A stretch of 64,000 nucleotides of DNA from Pedobacter cryoconitis (GTDB taxonomy: Bacteria; Bacteroidota; Bacteroidia; Sphingobacteriales; Sphingobacteriaceae). A program made the position numbers and the translations under genes. Under the pieces are notes generated by a model, which worked only from the letters and a program-made list of their open reading frames with translations, did no database searches and was not told the DNA's origin. The stretch lies in NCBI RefSeq assembly GCF_014207135.1, contig NZ_JACHCC010000002.1:490244-554243 (forward strand). Reading direction: 5' to 3'. How positions within the stretch are numbered: position 1 is the stretch's first letter; the number at the start of each line of letters is the position of its first letter. This document shows, in pieces, positions 8,542 to 17,551 of the stretch.

Positions 8542-8998
8542 AGCTTCTCCTCATTATAGCGAAAGCCTCTTTTAAAGTCTTTCGGATTGAATCCTCAGGT
8601 TTATTTAACTCTTTTGAAATTACTTCAATCGATTTTCCATGATAATAAACATCATGAAATACAAGGTGTTGTTCAGCTGTAAAATGCTCAGTATATTTAT
8701 TGTCTAATCCGTTTGCGATTCCTGTCCCCTCCACAAATACCTCAGTATGGGTCAACTGACTTAATTTACGCTGGGCAAACCTTTGCAACTGGCACCAGTT
8801 ATTAGTGCCGTCCCAGTTTAGTTCATTTAAATGTTGTGATATTTCACAGAATATTTTCACGAGGTACTCCTCGGCAAGTTTTCGGTCCTTTACAATTTCA
8901 AAGATGTACCCTAACAACATACCAGCGTGTCTGTCATACAGACTGCGTACAGTTGCCTGGTTATTTTCGATCAATGCCCGTGGTTCAGTTCTTAGCAT
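8531..8998 (-). CDS. Divergent ECF-like RNA polymerase sigma factor
   Basis: This 155-residue protein has the layout of a small ECF sigma factor. A region-2-like part lies at about 10-85 (LYDRHAGMLLGYIFEIVKDRKLAEEYL). A region-4-like helix-turn-helix lies at about 100-150 (YYHGKSIEVISKELNKPEDSIRKTL). Conserved region-2 residues are weakly kept, so it belongs to the divergent sigma-like proteins common in Bacteroidota that pair with RskA-like anti-sigma factors. It overlaps the downstream anti-sigma gene by 11 nt. Promoter specificity cannot be inferred. Confidence 0.75.
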   Translation of the reverse strand: MLRTEPRALIENNQATVRSLYDRHAGMLLGYIFEIVKDRKLAEEYLVKIFCEISQHLNELNWDGTNNWCQLQRFAQRKLSQLTHTEVFVEGTGIANGLDNKYTEHFTAEQHLVFHDVYYHGKSIEVISKELNKPEDSIRKTLKEAFAIMRRSCEN

Positions 8999-9531
8999 AA
9001 TTAGTATCTTCAGCTCAGCCGTATCTGGCTATACACTCCTAAAGCCTTGTTTTTATAAATCTAATTTATGTAAAAAAAAACTGAATTAGAGAAATAAATA
9101 TCTTTAAAATAAAACTTTATTGATATCACAACCCAAAAATTGGCTTAACACGCATTTAAAACGATTGAGTACATGTTTTAAAGTTTTAAATAGCAAATTT
9201 ATTTCCTTGAAAACTAAATGCAGTAAGAAATTTCTTTCTGTAGCCTATCCCGCAATTCAGCTGAGAATAAAGAAATGATAACCAGGCAACCCTTTCATTT
9301 CAGATAACACTATAAATAGGACAACCCGGTTAATGAACATCTAAATTAAAAAAACGACGTTAAGACATGAAATTATAGCTTACAGGAATACATATATTCC
9401 CTCAGGGAGTACAAATAGAAGCAGTATGATCGTGATAAGCCGATAATCATAATAAATAATCGTTAATCAGTTGCATCCTTTTAACTTTAAATGCTTTTAG
9501 CAAAAAAGAAACTCATTTAACTTTACAAAAA
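8999..9531. other. Long AT-rich noncoding region between divergent sigma genes
   Basis: About 530 bp without a credible ORF on either strand. It must hold the promoter of the minus-strand sigma/anti-sigma pair, but no good TAnnTTTG element was found on that strand. No convincing RNA structure or repeat was seen. Confidence 0.5.
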
Positions 9532-9564
9532 TTTGAACAATTAAAGTCCAAGTATTTACCTTTG
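9532..9564 (+). promoter_or_regulatory. Bacteroidota-type promoter of the orphan ECF sigma gene
   Basis: A -33 TTTG (9532-9535) is followed by a 21-nt spacer and a -7 TACCTTTG (9557-9564). Both boxes match the consensus. The start point would be near 9570, giving a leader of about 30 nt. Confidence 0.75.
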
Positions 9565-9599
9565 TATCACGCAGATACAACTAAAAACTTGAAAGATTA

Positions 9600-10178
9600 A
9601 TGTTAGTAAAACTAAGCACCTATAACTCCTGGAGTGACACACAATTATTGTCATCCCTGACAGACGGAGATAAAGCAGCTTTCGATGAAATTTACGAGAG
9701 GTATTGGAAAAAGCTATACAATGAGTGTTTTAAACGTCTAAAAAATATAGAACAGGTCGAGGAACTTGTTCAGACCGTTTTTATTGATCTCTGGGAAAAA
9801 AGAGAGACGAAGAAAATTGCAAACATATTTGCCTATCTGGTAACCGCTGTGCGTTATCAGGTTTATATGTTATATAAAAAAGGGAAGACACTCCCTCACT
9901 TCGAAGAGCCCCTGGAGCATATGGCTCAATCTTATACTGGTGCAGATACTTTATTCAATGAAAAGGAAATAAGAAATTACATTGCTGTCTGGCTGGCACT
10001 GCAACCAGAAAAACGCGGTGAAATATTCAAATCCAGATTTATAGATGAGTACACAACTAAGGAGATCAGTGAACGGATGGGGATCAGTCAGAAAACCGTA
10101 CAGAATCAAATCCTTACCTCCAATGCCAGTTTAAAGAAGTTTTTAGAGAAGATACTGATCATGATGACGCTGATGTAA
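9600..10178 (+). CDS. ECF RNA polymerase sigma-70 factor (orphan)
   Basis: The 192-residue protein has sigma region 2 at about 20-90 (FDEIYERYWKKLYNECFKRL and VFIDLWEKRE) and region 4 at about 125-180 (YTTKEISERMGISQKTVQNQ). This is the FecI-like subfamily that in Bacteroidota normally drives SusC/SusD loci together with a FecR anti-sigma gene. Here neither FecR nor SusC/D follows; the next gene, 94 nt away, encodes a Crp/Fnr regulator. Its own strong promoter lies upstream. It is an orphan or has lost its partners. Confidence 0.9.
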   Translation: MLVKLSTYNSWSDTQLLSSLTDGDKAAFDEIYERYWKKLYNECFKRLKNIEQVEELVQTVFIDLWEKRETKKIANIFAYLVTAVRYQVYMLYKKGKTLPHFEEPLEHMAQSYTGADTLFNEKEIRNYIAVWLALQPEKRGEIFKSRFIDEYTTKEISERMGISQKTVQNQILTSNASLKKFLEKILIMMTLM

Positions 10179-10272
10179 GCTATACCGCTATTCGGGTTCA
10201 ACTTTTCAGAAATACGGATAAAATAACTTACTTTCGGTTCTCAATGCTCAAAAGAACGAATTTTCAGCCATT

Positions 10273-10839
10273 ATGGTCCGCGATTTTTTAAAGACATTTA
10301 ACACCTTAACAGCTACAGAGATTGACCATTTCGAACAGCTTCTCACTATCAGGCACCTTCAGAAAGGAGATTTTTTCATCAGTGAAGGAAAGTACTGTAA
10401 AGAGGTTGCCTTCGTCAAAAGTGGTATACTCAGATCATTTTTCACCCCCGAATCGGGAGAGGAAATTACTTATTGCATTATTTTCCCCAATTCTCTGATC
10501 ACCGCATATTCTTCTTTCATTACAGCTCAGCCAACACAGGAAAATATCCAGGCAGTGGCCTTCTGCGAGTTACTGGTCATACAAAAGAGTGATATTGATC
10601 ATTTAAGCCAGTCCAGCCCAAACTGGATTAAATTTTCCAAAATGATTGCGGAACAGCAATATATCGAACTTGAAAAGCGCCTATTTCTTTTTCAGAAGGA
10701 AAAAGCAAAAAAGAGATATCTTGATCTGATAGAAAACCAACCTGCTTACATCCAGCAAATTCCATTACAATACCTGGCCTCCTACCTGGGTGTCACACCA
10801 AGACATCTGAGTCGTTTAAGAAAAGAAATTGTTTTCTAG
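10273..10839 (+). CDS. Crp/Fnr family transcriptional regulator
   Basis: The 188-residue protein has a cyclic-nucleotide-binding-like barrel at about 15-125 (GKYCKEVAFVKSGILRSFF) and a C-terminal winged helix with the recognition segment YLASYLGVTPRHLSRLRKEI. Such short Bacteroidota paralogues often lack the residues for cAMP binding, and no FNR-type cysteine cluster is present. It sits 65 nt upstream of a flavodoxin-fold oxidoreductase gene, which it may control. Inverted TGTCCT repeats occur in that gap. Confidence 0.87.
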   Translation: MVRDFLKTFNTLTATEIDHFEQLLTIRHLQKGDFFISEGKYCKEVAFVKSGILRSFFTPESGEEITYCIIFPNSLITAYSSFITAQPTQENIQAVAFCELLVIQKSDIDHLSQSSPNWIKFSKMIAEQQYIELEKRLFLFQKEKAKKRYLDLIENQPAYIQQIPLQYLASYLGVTPRHLSRLRKEIVF

Positions 10840-10872
10840 ACAAATGTCCTGCCCGCAGCCTGATTAGCCAGA

Positions 10873-10904
10873 TACCTTTGTCCTAACAATAAATAAAGGA
10901 CAAA
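10873..10904 (+). promoter_or_regulatory. -7 box and overlapping TTTGTCCT/AGGACAAA operator-like repeat
   Basis: TACCTTTG (10873-10880) matches the Bacteroidota -7 box. An 8-bp perfect inverted repeat, TTTGTCCT (10877-10884) and AGGACAAA (10897-10904), begins inside the box and ends at the base before the ATG at 10905. A third TGTCCT lies at 10845-10850. A repressor bound here would block both polymerase and ribosome. No -33 box is evident. Confidence 0.45.
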
Positions 10905-11486
10905 ATGAAGAATAACATTCTGATCATCAATGGTCATCCCAACAAAGAAAGTTTCAATTTCGCTTTAGTGAATGCCTATAAAGAAGGGGCCATAAAATCG
11001 GGCACTGCGGTTGATGTCATTACCATTGCCGAACTAAACTTTAACCCCAATCTGCAATACGCCTATACCAGGCGAATGGAATTAGAGCCTGATCTGTTAA
11101 CCAGTCTTGAAAAAATAAAAAAAGCTGATCACCTGGTTTGGATACATCCGGTTTGGTGGGGTGGCCTGCCAGCCATGATGAAGGGATTTATTGACCGCTT
11201 ATTTTTACCCGGAATAACTTTTAAATACCGGGAAAACTCTGTCTGGTGGGATAAATTACTGGCAGGAAAGACAGGTCATATTATTACTACCCTGGATCAG
11301 CCTGGCTGGTATTACCGGCTTTTCTATGGTAATCCGAGTGTCAATCAGTTAAAAAAAAGTACGCTTGAATATTGCGGGGTCAAACCTGTAGCCATTACCT
11401 ATATTGGCATCATCAAAACCTCCGGAGTCAGACAAAGAGAGCAATGGATAAATAAGATTTATCAGCTGGGTCAGAAAAATAAATGA
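10905..11486 (+). CDS. NAD(P)H-dependent oxidoreductase, flavodoxin-like fold
   Basis: A 193-residue protein of the NQO1/KefF/MdaB superfamily. It has the flavin phosphate loop NGHPNKESFNFALV (9-22) and the core segment WIHPVWWGGLPAMMKGFIDR (about 84-103). LDQPGWYYRLFYGNP follows near 130, then a C-terminal YCGVKPV. It should reduce quinones or other electrophiles with two electrons using FMN or FAD in the cytoplasm. It lies between a Crp/Fnr and an AraC regulator, consistent with inducible detoxification. An operator-like inverted repeat abuts its start. Confidence 0.88.
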   Translation: MKNNILIINGHPNKESFNFALVNAYKEGAIKSGTAVDVITIAELNFNPNLQYAYTRRMELEPDLLTSLEKIKKADHLVWIHPVWWGGLPAMMKGFIDRLFLPGITFKYRENSVWWDKLLAGKTGHIITTLDQPGWYYRLFYGNPSVNQLKKSTLEYCGVKPVAITYIGIIKTSGVRQREQWINKIYQLGQKNK

Positions 11487-11570
11487 CCACTCCTATTTTT
11501 ACTTATGCCAGGAATAAAAGTTTAGTGTAAAACAAATTGCAGGTTTCATTTGATTTTTATAAATTAGATA

Positions 11571-12479
11571 ATGAAATCAACAGAGAGTGTAGAAGACTTT
11601 TACGACCGTGTCCCAAAAGCAAATCCGTTAGGTCTGAAAATAGATAATGCAGGAGCCGGTCATTTCAATATATTTTCCAGAGAGAACTGCTCCCCGCGGA
11701 CTCCCTACAGCAGACGGGATTTTTACAAGGTTTCGCTTATTATTGGCACCGGTAAACTGCATTATGCAGATAAATGGATCCAGATAGACCGCCCCGCACT
11801 TCTTTTCTCCAATCCTATTGTTCCCTATTCCTGGGAAGCGGAATCAGACTTACAGCAAGGCTGGTTCTGTCTTTTTACCGAAGCCTTTATTCAGACGGGT
11901 GAAAGACAGGAATCTTTGCAGGATTCTCCTTTATTCCGTATTGGCAGCAACCCTGTCTTCTTTATTGATGAATTCCAGCAGAGAGAAGTATCAGCTATCT
12001 TTCTTAAAATGATGAAAGAGATAAGCTCTGATTACACACACAAATACAGCATGTTAAGAAACTACCTGTATCTGATTATTCATGAGTCCATGAAAATGAG
12101 CCCGGCAGAAAACTTCGAGAAACACACCAATGCTTCATCCCGTATTGCAACTTTATTTTTGGAACTTCTGGAAAGACAATTTCCGGTTGATACACCACAC
12201 ATGTCTTTAAAACTAAAGACGGCGGCTGATTTTGCAAGAAGTCTTTCCATACATGTGAATCATCTCAATCGTTCCGTAAAAGAGTTCTCTGGTAAAACAA
12301 CGACCGAACATATAGCGTCAAGAATCACCAGAGAGGCTAAAGCACTGCTACAGCATACAGACTGGAATATTTCGGAAATTGCTTATGGTCTTGGATTTGA
12401 ATACCCGGCTTACTTTACCAATTTTTTCAAAAAAAATACAGGGATCTCACCGATAGAGGTTAGACATGCAGCCGTTTGA
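11571..12479 (+). CDS. AraC family transcriptional regulator
   Basis: The 302-residue protein has an N-terminal cupin-like effector domain (about 20-170) and a C-terminal double helix-turn-helix (about 195-300). The latter contains LSIHVNHLNRSVKEFSGKTT and the family signature WNISEIAYGLGFEYPAYFTN. It is transcribed toward an aldo/keto reductase gene 79 nt downstream. In Bacteroidota this pairing is common, and the regulator probably activates that gene. The effector is unknown. Confidence 0.9.
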   Translation: MKSTESVEDFYDRVPKANPLGLKIDNAGAGHFNIFSRENCSPRTPYSRRDFYKVSLIIGTGKLHYADKWIQIDRPALLFSNPIVPYSWEAESDLQQGWFCLFTEAFIQTGERQESLQDSPLFRIGSNPVFFIDEFQQREVSAIFLKMMKEISSDYTHKYSMLRNYLYLIIHESMKMSPAENFEKHTNASSRIATLFLELLERQFPVDTPHMSLKLKTAADFARSLSIHVNHLNRSVKEFSGKTTTEHIASRITREAKALLQHTDWNISEIAYGLGFEYPAYFTNFFKKNTGISPIEVRHAAV

Positions 12480-12530
12480 TTATTATAACCATCTGTTTGA
12501 ATAGTATAACTGCATCCCTTTTCTGCCAAT

Positions 12531-12538
12531 TAACTTTG
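12531..12538 (+). promoter_or_regulatory. -7 box of the aldo/keto reductase promoter
   Basis: TAACTTTG fits TAnnTTTG and would start transcription near 12545, 14 nt before the ATG. No -33 TTTG is found at normal spacing, as expected if the AraC regulator must activate. Confidence 0.5.
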
Positions 12539-12558
12539 TTTCATCAAATCTTAAAAAC

Positions 12559-13560
12559 ATGAAATATAGAAATCTGGGAACAACTGAAGAAAAACTGTCT
12601 GCCATTGGGCTTGGCTGTATGGGAATGAGTTTTGCTTATGGCCCTGTTGATGATACTGAAAGTATAGCTACACTCCATAAGGCATTAGACCTGGGAATTA
12701 ATTTCTGGGATACAGCTGACATGTATGCTAATGGCTTAAACGAAGAACTGATTTCACAGGTACTTGTACCAAACAGAAATAAAGTATTCATTGCTACTAA
12801 ATTCGGTTTCCGCTTTAAAGATGGTATTGCCGGACCAAGTAATGCAAGCGGGACTTATTTTGACGGTTCACCACAATGGATAAAAATTGCTGTCGAACAA
12901 AGCCTCAAACGATTAAAAATAGATACTATAGATTTATATTATGCACATCGTGTAGATCCTAATGTTCCAATAGAAGAAACTGTTGGTGCAATGGCAGAGT
13001 TGGTCAAAGAAGGAAAAGTACGCTACCTGGGCTTAAGCGAAGCATCCCCTGCTTCTATCAGAAAGGCAAATGCTGTCCATCCTATAGCTGCCCTGCAAAG
13101 TGAATATTCTTTATTGACGCGGGACGTAGAAGGCGAAATATTAGCTACTGTAAGAGAATTGGGTATTTCACTGGTTCCCTATTCACCACTTGCCAGAGGT
13201 CTTGTCACCAATACACTGGATGTAAACACTTTATCAGACAATGATTTCCGTAAATCCTTACCGCGTTATCAGGAGGCTAATCTGGATAACAACAACAAAC
13301 TGATCAACGGATTTGCAGCAATAGCAAAAGATAAGAGCTGTACACCAGCTCAACTGGCTCTGGCCTGGGTACTGGCTCAGGGTGAAGATATTATTCCTAT
13401 TCCGGGAACGAAAAAACGAAAATATCTTGAAGAAAATGCTGGCGCTGCCGATTTAAGCTTGTCAGTAGCTGATCTGAAAGTTATTGATGAATTGATTATT
13501 CGTTTTCCTGTTAGTGGAGATCGCTATAACGAAGGTGCGATGAAACTGGTAAACCACTAA
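12559..13560 (+). CDS. Aldo/keto reductase
   Basis: This 333-residue (beta/alpha)8 NADPH-dependent reductase has the catalytic tetrad in place: Asp and Tyr in [12 protein letters not shown] (about 48-59), Lys in FIATKFGF (about 75-82) and His in YYAHRVDP (about 128-135). The C-terminal cofactor segment reads [19 protein letters not shown]. It is closest to the YajO/AKR13-like group that reduces aldehydes in the cytoplasm; the substrate is unknown. It follows an AraC regulator and ends at a strong hairpin terminator. Confidence 0.93.
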   Translation: MKYRNLGTTEEKLSAIGLGCMGMSFAYGPVDDTESIATLHKALDLGINFWDTADMYANGLNEELISQVLVPNRNKVFIATKFGFRFKDGIAGPSNASGTYFDGSPQWIKIAVEQSLKRLKIDTIDLYYAHRVDPNVPIEETVGAMAELVKEGKVRYLGLSEASPASIRKANAVHPIAALQSEYSLLTRDVEGEILATVRELGISLVPYSPLARGLVTNTLDVNTLSDNDFRKSLPRYQEANLDNNNKLINGFAAIAKDKSCTPAQLALAWVLAQGEDIIPIPGTKKRKYLEENAGAADLSLSVADLKVIDELIIRFPVSGDRYNEGAMKLVNH

Positions 13561-13580
13561 ATTTATAACAGAACCGTTTT

Positions 13581-13616
13581 CACAAAGGCAGACCTGATGG
13601 TCTGCCTTTGTGTTTT
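13581..13616 (+). terminator. Rho-independent terminator of the aldo/keto reductase gene
   Basis: A perfect 14-bp stem CACAAAGGCAGACC/GGTCTGCCTTTGTG with a TGAT loop is followed by TTTTAT, 20 nt after the stop codon. Confidence 0.92.
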
Positions 13617-13699
13617 ATAACCAGTTTAATACCGATCAGCAAGAATCGGGTTTTTATGGGCTTTGAGAAGATTTAATTTTACTGAATAAATCATTCACC

Positions 13700-14374
13700 A
13701 TGCATAAATTCAGCGAACCAGAGATCCTGTACTTTGGAACACCAGTTGTTCTGATCAGTTCCATCAATGAAGATTACACTTATAATCTCGCGCCCATCTC
13801 CTCCGTCTTCTGGCTTGGCTGGCGTTGTGTTATTGGAATAGCGGCAGGTGCACAAACTGCCAGAAATTTAATCCGTACCAAAGAATGCGTACTCAATTTA
13901 CCCTCGGTCAATGAAGTAAATGCCGTAAACCGGCTTGCTTTGACTACTGGTGCCTATCCAGTGCCTGAAGGAAAAATACAAAAAGGATATCGCTTTGAGC
14001 GGGATAAATTTGCTACCGCAGGTATGACCGCCATAAAATCCGAAATAGTTCTTCCACCTAGAGTCAAAGAATGTCCGGTTCAACTTGAAGCCAAAGTAGA
14101 AGCGATACATAGTCTGGCAGAATCAGATCCTCATCAAAAAGGCCGGATCCTGACTATAGAACTAAGTATTCAGCGTGTTTATGTGGAGGAATCAATTTTA
14201 TTGGATAATAAACCCAACCGTATTGATCCTGATAAATGGCGGCCACTAATTATGAGCTTTCAGCATTTCTATGGCTTAGGGCAGAAAATAGGACAATCCA
14301 ATCTGGCCAAAATTCCGGAGTTTATGTATCATAGTTCTGATCTTGATCAGGTAAGAATGATGAATAAGCAATAA
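13700..14374 (+). CDS. Flavin reductase family protein (FMN-binding split barrel)
   Basis: The 224-residue protein has the split-barrel flavin-binding domain over about 10-170, including NLAPISSVFWLGWRCVIGI and QTARNLIRTKECVLNLPS. It resembles flavoredoxin-like proteins that bind FMN and reduce or transfer flavin electrons. The C-terminal part (FQHFYGLGQKIGQSNLAKIP) is typical of the subgroup. It is a separate transcription unit in the redox gene cluster, and the partner oxidase is not identifiable. Confidence 0.88.
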   Translation: MHKFSEPEILYFGTPVVLISSINEDYTYNLAPISSVFWLGWRCVIGIAAGAQTARNLIRTKECVLNLPSVNEVNAVNRLALTTGAYPVPEGKIQKGYRFERDKFATAGMTAIKSEIVLPPRVKECPVQLEAKVEAIHSLAESDPHQKGRILTIELSIQRVYVEESILLDNKPNRIDPDKWRPLIMSFQHFYGLGQKIGQSNLAKIPEFMYHSSDLDQVRMMNKQ

Positions 14375-14402
14375 TTTATATAATTTCGCAGGCTTTAGCT
14401 GA

Positions 14403-15113
14403 ATGGCCATGAAATCTGTACTGACTATATTTTTACTGAGTATTACGATGTCTCTGTTTGCACAGCACTATCCCGACAGGCCTTCAACCCATGGGATGAT
14501 GCTAATGGGTAATGAAACAATTTATGCTTCTCATTTACCTATGTTTCATAGTCCACACGACTATCAGATCATTTTAATTCTGGAATTAACGAAAGATGAC
14601 CAGGTTATTTATCAGCAAGACAGAAAAAATCATCCCGGTGAACTGGTCTACACCATAGAACCAGAAACCTTTGTCCTCCCTGAAATGATTAATTATACCC
14701 GGATTTTCAAAGCCAGTATCTACCGTGGCCATTTTGAAAGAGGCGGTTCTTCATTTCTTAAAAACATCACAGTCAAAATCAAAAAAGTTATCTATTATAA
14801 ACAATTTGATAAAAATGCTACAAAACCGGACAACCTTCATTATCTGCTTTTCGGCAATGCAAAAGAACAGTTCCTGGTTCATCAGATCAGCAGCAGACCT
14901 GACTTTGATGAGAATTTAATTGTGCAGTTAAAGGATAAAAAAGACCTGAAGCTACTTACAGCCCACCCCTATATTACTGTCAGTTTCCATGAAAAGGACA
15001 GCGAAAAACCGTTTTCATGGAGAACTCACAGTGGAAACAGTAAGGAAACTATCCGGCCTATTGTTTTTTCCAGTCATCAAACCCTTTATCTTGAGTTTGA
15101 TGACCTGAAATAA
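14403..15113 (+). CDS. Secreted protein of unknown function
   Basis: The 236-residue protein starts with a signal peptide (MKSVLTIFLLSITMSLFAQ from the ATG at 14409; the ATG at 14403 adds two residues). The mature part is rich in beta strand and His residues early on (HYPDRPSTHGMMLMG, HLPMFHSPHDYQ), so a metal-binding role is conceivable. I do not recognise a named family. It lies 28 nt after the flavin reductase gene and may be cotranscribed. Its stop codon directly abuts the stop of the convergent SDR gene. Confidence 0.8.
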   Translation: MAMKSVLTIFLLSITMSLFAQHYPDRPSTHGMMLMGNETIYASHLPMFHSPHDYQIILILELTKDDQVIYQQDRKNHPGELVYTIEPETFVLPEMINYTRIFKASIYRGHFERGGSSFLKNITVKIKKVIYYKQFDKNATKPDNLHYLLFGNAKEQFLVHQISSRPDFDENLIVQLKDKKDLKLLTAHPYITVSFHEKDSEKPFSWRTHSGNSKETIRPIVFSSHQTLYLEFDDLK

Positions 15114-16133
15114 CTAGCTTTTCATTAGTCTGTCACTGTTTTTCATCAGATATAACATCGACTCTTTAACAACTTGCACCGGACTTTTGGGATTAAACCC
15201 CAGTTCGTTCCTTGCCTTTGAAATATCGAAATTCTGTTGAAGGCCCGAAAACATAGCAATATCCTTTACACTTAAAAGCGGTGCTTTACCACTTAGCTTG
15301 CCTCCAAGTTCCATCAGCCATGCTGCAAAATATAAAACTGGTTTAGGCACAGCAACCGGAAGTTTAATTTTAAGCTCCGGAAAAAGTTCCTGGGCAATCT
15401 GAGTCGTTTGTTTAATAGAGGTACATTTCTCATTAGCCAGGATATAACGTTCCCCACTCCTGCCTTTGGTAGCAGCCAGATAACAGCCTTCTGCGACATC
15501 TTTTACATCCACCCAGTTTAAGGTAATTTTCGTCTCCACTGGGATTTCCTTATTTAATACCAGTTTGATGATATTATATGATACACTTAAACTTCCGTAA
15601 GCTTCACTTCCGATCATCGCCGAAGGCAGGACAGCCACTAATTCAATGTTATGTTTCCTGGCTAATTCAAAGGCTAAAGTTTCTCCGTCATTTTTAGAAT
15701 TATAGTACATATCCCTGCGGTCAGGATTTTGTCCATTGCTTTCTTTAGCAGGAAGTTTACTGTAATCCAGTGCAGCAATAGAACTTACATAAACAATCTT
15801 CTTCACCCCAGCTTCGGCCGCTGCTTCGATCAGGTTCCTGGTACCCTGAAGATTAACGTCATATATCTCTTTTACCGGGTCTTTTGCCCATAATTTGAAA
15901 GCAGCCCCCACTGCATAAACGACTTCCACATCCTGCATAGCGAGGATTAAAGAGCGTTTATCAGTAATATCTGCTTTTACCATTTCAGCATGTAAATCTG
16001 AAAAAGATGCTCTGTTTTCAAGGTCACGGACTGATCCTCTGACAGGAATCCCCTTACTAATCAGTAACCGCATTAAATTATTACCTAAATGTCCGTTTGC
16101 ACCTGTAACCAATGCTAAATTTTGATGTATCAT
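15114..16133 (-). CDS. NAD-dependent epimerase/dehydratase family protein (extended SDR)
   Basis: This 339-residue Rossmann enzyme has the N-terminal nucleotide motif VTGANGHLGNNL (8-19) and an active-site Tyr and Lys in DMYYNSKNDGE (about 140-150). SSIAALDYSKL supplies the catalytic Ser region. It resembles dihydroflavonol-4-reductase-like reductases of aldehydes or ketones. It is followed by a convergent gene with no intergenic base. A Crp/Fnr gene lies 65 nt upstream on the same strand, so the two may be an operon. Confidence 0.9.
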   Translation of the reverse strand: MIHQNLALVTGANGHLGNNLMRLLISKGIPVRGSVRDLENRASFSDLHAEMVKADITDKRSLILAMQDVEVVYAVGAAFKLWAKDPVKEIYDVNLQGTRNLIEAAAEAGVKKIVYVSSIAALDYSKLPAKESNGQNPDRRDMYYNSKNDGETLAFELARKHNIELVAVLPSAMIGSEAYGSLSVSYNIIKLVLNKEIPVETKITLNWVDVKDVAEGCYLAATKGRSGERYILANEKCTSIKQTTQIAQELFPELKIKLPVAVPKPVLYFAAWLMELGGKLSGKAPLLSVKDIAMFSGLQQNFDISKARNELGFNPKSPVQVVKESMLYLMKNSDRLMKS

Positions 16134-16198
16134 CTTTGTATGCTTTTAATTATACATACAAATCTCCATAAAGATTAACCGCAGCCACTTGACATTTG

Positions 16199-16774
16199 TT
16201 AGCTAATTATTTTTTTACGGATACGGCTCAGACTTTCTGGTTTCATCCCCAGAAAAGAGGCAATATATTGTAAAGGAACATGGTGGATTACCGAAGGATA
16301 ATTATCAATAAGTTTAATATAACGTTGCTCGGCAGTTAGACTGGCCAGCTCTTTTGCCCGGTTTTCATTATAAGCAAGGGCCGCATGGAACACCAGGATA
16401 CTATAATCTTTAAAAGCACTGCTTTGTTTACAAATAGTATCCAGATCAGCTTTATTAATCCTCAGTAACTCACAGGGAGTAATACATTCCACATTTTCAG
16501 AAGACCTGGTTTCATTGATAAAATGGCTGTAAGCAGTGATAAACCCCGGGGGACAATTCAGATGTGTAGTCACTTCGTCCCCATCCTCATTGTAATGAAA
16601 TAACCTTATGAAACCCGAAACAACGTAATACAGATATTTTGGGACCCGCCCTTCTTCTTCAATGATACTGTTTTTAGGGAACAACACCGGCTCAAAATAT
16701 TTCTCACACAGCTCCACATCTGCTTGATTAAGCTCAATCCGGGTAGATATATTATTTATTAAATGCTGATACAT
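16199..16774 (-). CDS. Crp/Fnr family transcriptional regulator
   Basis: The 191-residue protein has a cyclic-nucleotide-binding-like fold at about 20-120 (GRVPKYLYYVVSGFIRLFHY) and a C-terminal helix-turn-helix (YIASFLGMKPESLSRIRKKI). It shares its layout with the other Crp/Fnr protein in this window (10273-10839), which suggests paralogues. It is upstream of, and codirectional with, the SDR gene and divergent from an acetyltransferase gene, either of which it may control. Confidence 0.87.
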   Translation of the reverse strand: MYQHLINNISTRIELNQADVELCEKYFEPVLFPKNSIIEEEGRVPKYLYYVVSGFIRLFHYNEDGDEVTTHLNCPPGFITAYSHFINETRSSENVECITPCELLRINKADLDTICKQSSAFKDYSILVFHAALAYNENRAKELASLTAEQRYIKLIDNYPSVIHHVPLQYIASFLGMKPESLSRIRKKIIS

Positions 16775-16927
16775 ATTTAGTAAAGAGCCATTTTGATCTC
16801 AGCCCAGGTAAAGGTCGGAATTAATAATTAGGGATTTCATTTTATACTAATTAGTTTTTCTATTAAATTAGCACGATTGCAAACGCTCTTCCACAAGAAT
16901 CAAGAATTGTGGCGATATAAATACAGC

Positions 16928-17551
16928 ATGATGAAAGGACCAGATAAAGACGAAAAATACCCGATAAACCACTACCAAAGACTCTGTTTCCTAAAAAACA
17001 TCATCACAAGCCCCAATATTATTGTAGGCGATTACACCTATTATGATGATTTCAAAGATGTCTATAATTTCGAAAGAAATGTAAAATATCATTTCGATTT
17101 CATCGGGGACAAGCTGATTATTGGCAAATTCTGCATGATTGCATCAGGAGTAACCTTCATCATGAACGGAGCAAACCATAAAATGGATGGTATAACTGCT
17201 TACCCTTTCAATATCTTTGGTAACGGCTGGGAAAAGGTAACCCCAAAAATGGAAGAATTACCTTTTAAGGGGGATACCATTGTAGGAAATGATGTCTGGA
17301 TCGGATCAAATGCGACTATAATGCCTGGAGTTCATATCGGGGATGGCGCGATCATAGCTACCAATACCACTGTCACCCGGGATGTTGCCCCTTATAGCGT
17401 AGTTGGCGGCAATCCTGGTAAAGAAATCAGAAAACGTTTCTCTGCCGAAAAGATTGAAGAATTACTGGAGCTCAAATGGTGGGACTGGAAAATAGAAAGG
17501 ATTACTGAAAATCTCCATGAACTCACCGGCAGCAAATCGCGTTTTTTATAA
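16928..17551 (+). CDS. Vat/CatB family O-acetyltransferase (left-handed beta-helix)
   Basis: From the ATG at 16928 the product is 207 residues (MMKGPDKDEKYPI), which is where family members begin. A longer frame would need a TTG at 16877. The family signatures NIIVGDYTYYDD, GANHKMDGITAYPF (active-site His) and the hexapeptide run IVGNDVWIGSNATIMPGVHI are all present, and the C-terminus is WWDWKIERI. Vat and CatB enzymes move acetyl from acetyl-CoA to streptogramins or chloramphenicol, but many genomic members have other acceptors, so resistance cannot be claimed. The gene stands divergent to a Crp/Fnr gene, and its stop abuts the stop of the EamA gene. Confidence 0.9.
   Translation: MMKGPDKDEKYPINHYQRLCFLKNIITSPNIIVGDYTYYDDFKDVYNFERNVKYHFDFIGDKLIIGKFCMIASGVTFIMNGANHKMDGITAYPFNIFGNGWEKVTPKMEELPFKGDTIVGNDVWIGSNATIMPGVHIGDGAIIATNTTVTRDVAPYSVVGGNPGKEIRKRFSAEKIEELLELKWWDWKIERITENLHELTGSKSRFL

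Noticed and set aside
16877..16927. TTG-started N-terminal extension of the Vat-like acetyltransferase
   Set aside because: Family members begin close to GPDxxxKYPI, and the ATG at 16928 fits; the extension has no conserved sequence.
16928..17551. Streptogramin or chloramphenicol resistance gene call for the Vat-like protein
   Set aside because: The family includes many housekeeping acetyltransferases, and there is no mobile context; resistance cannot be read from the sequence.
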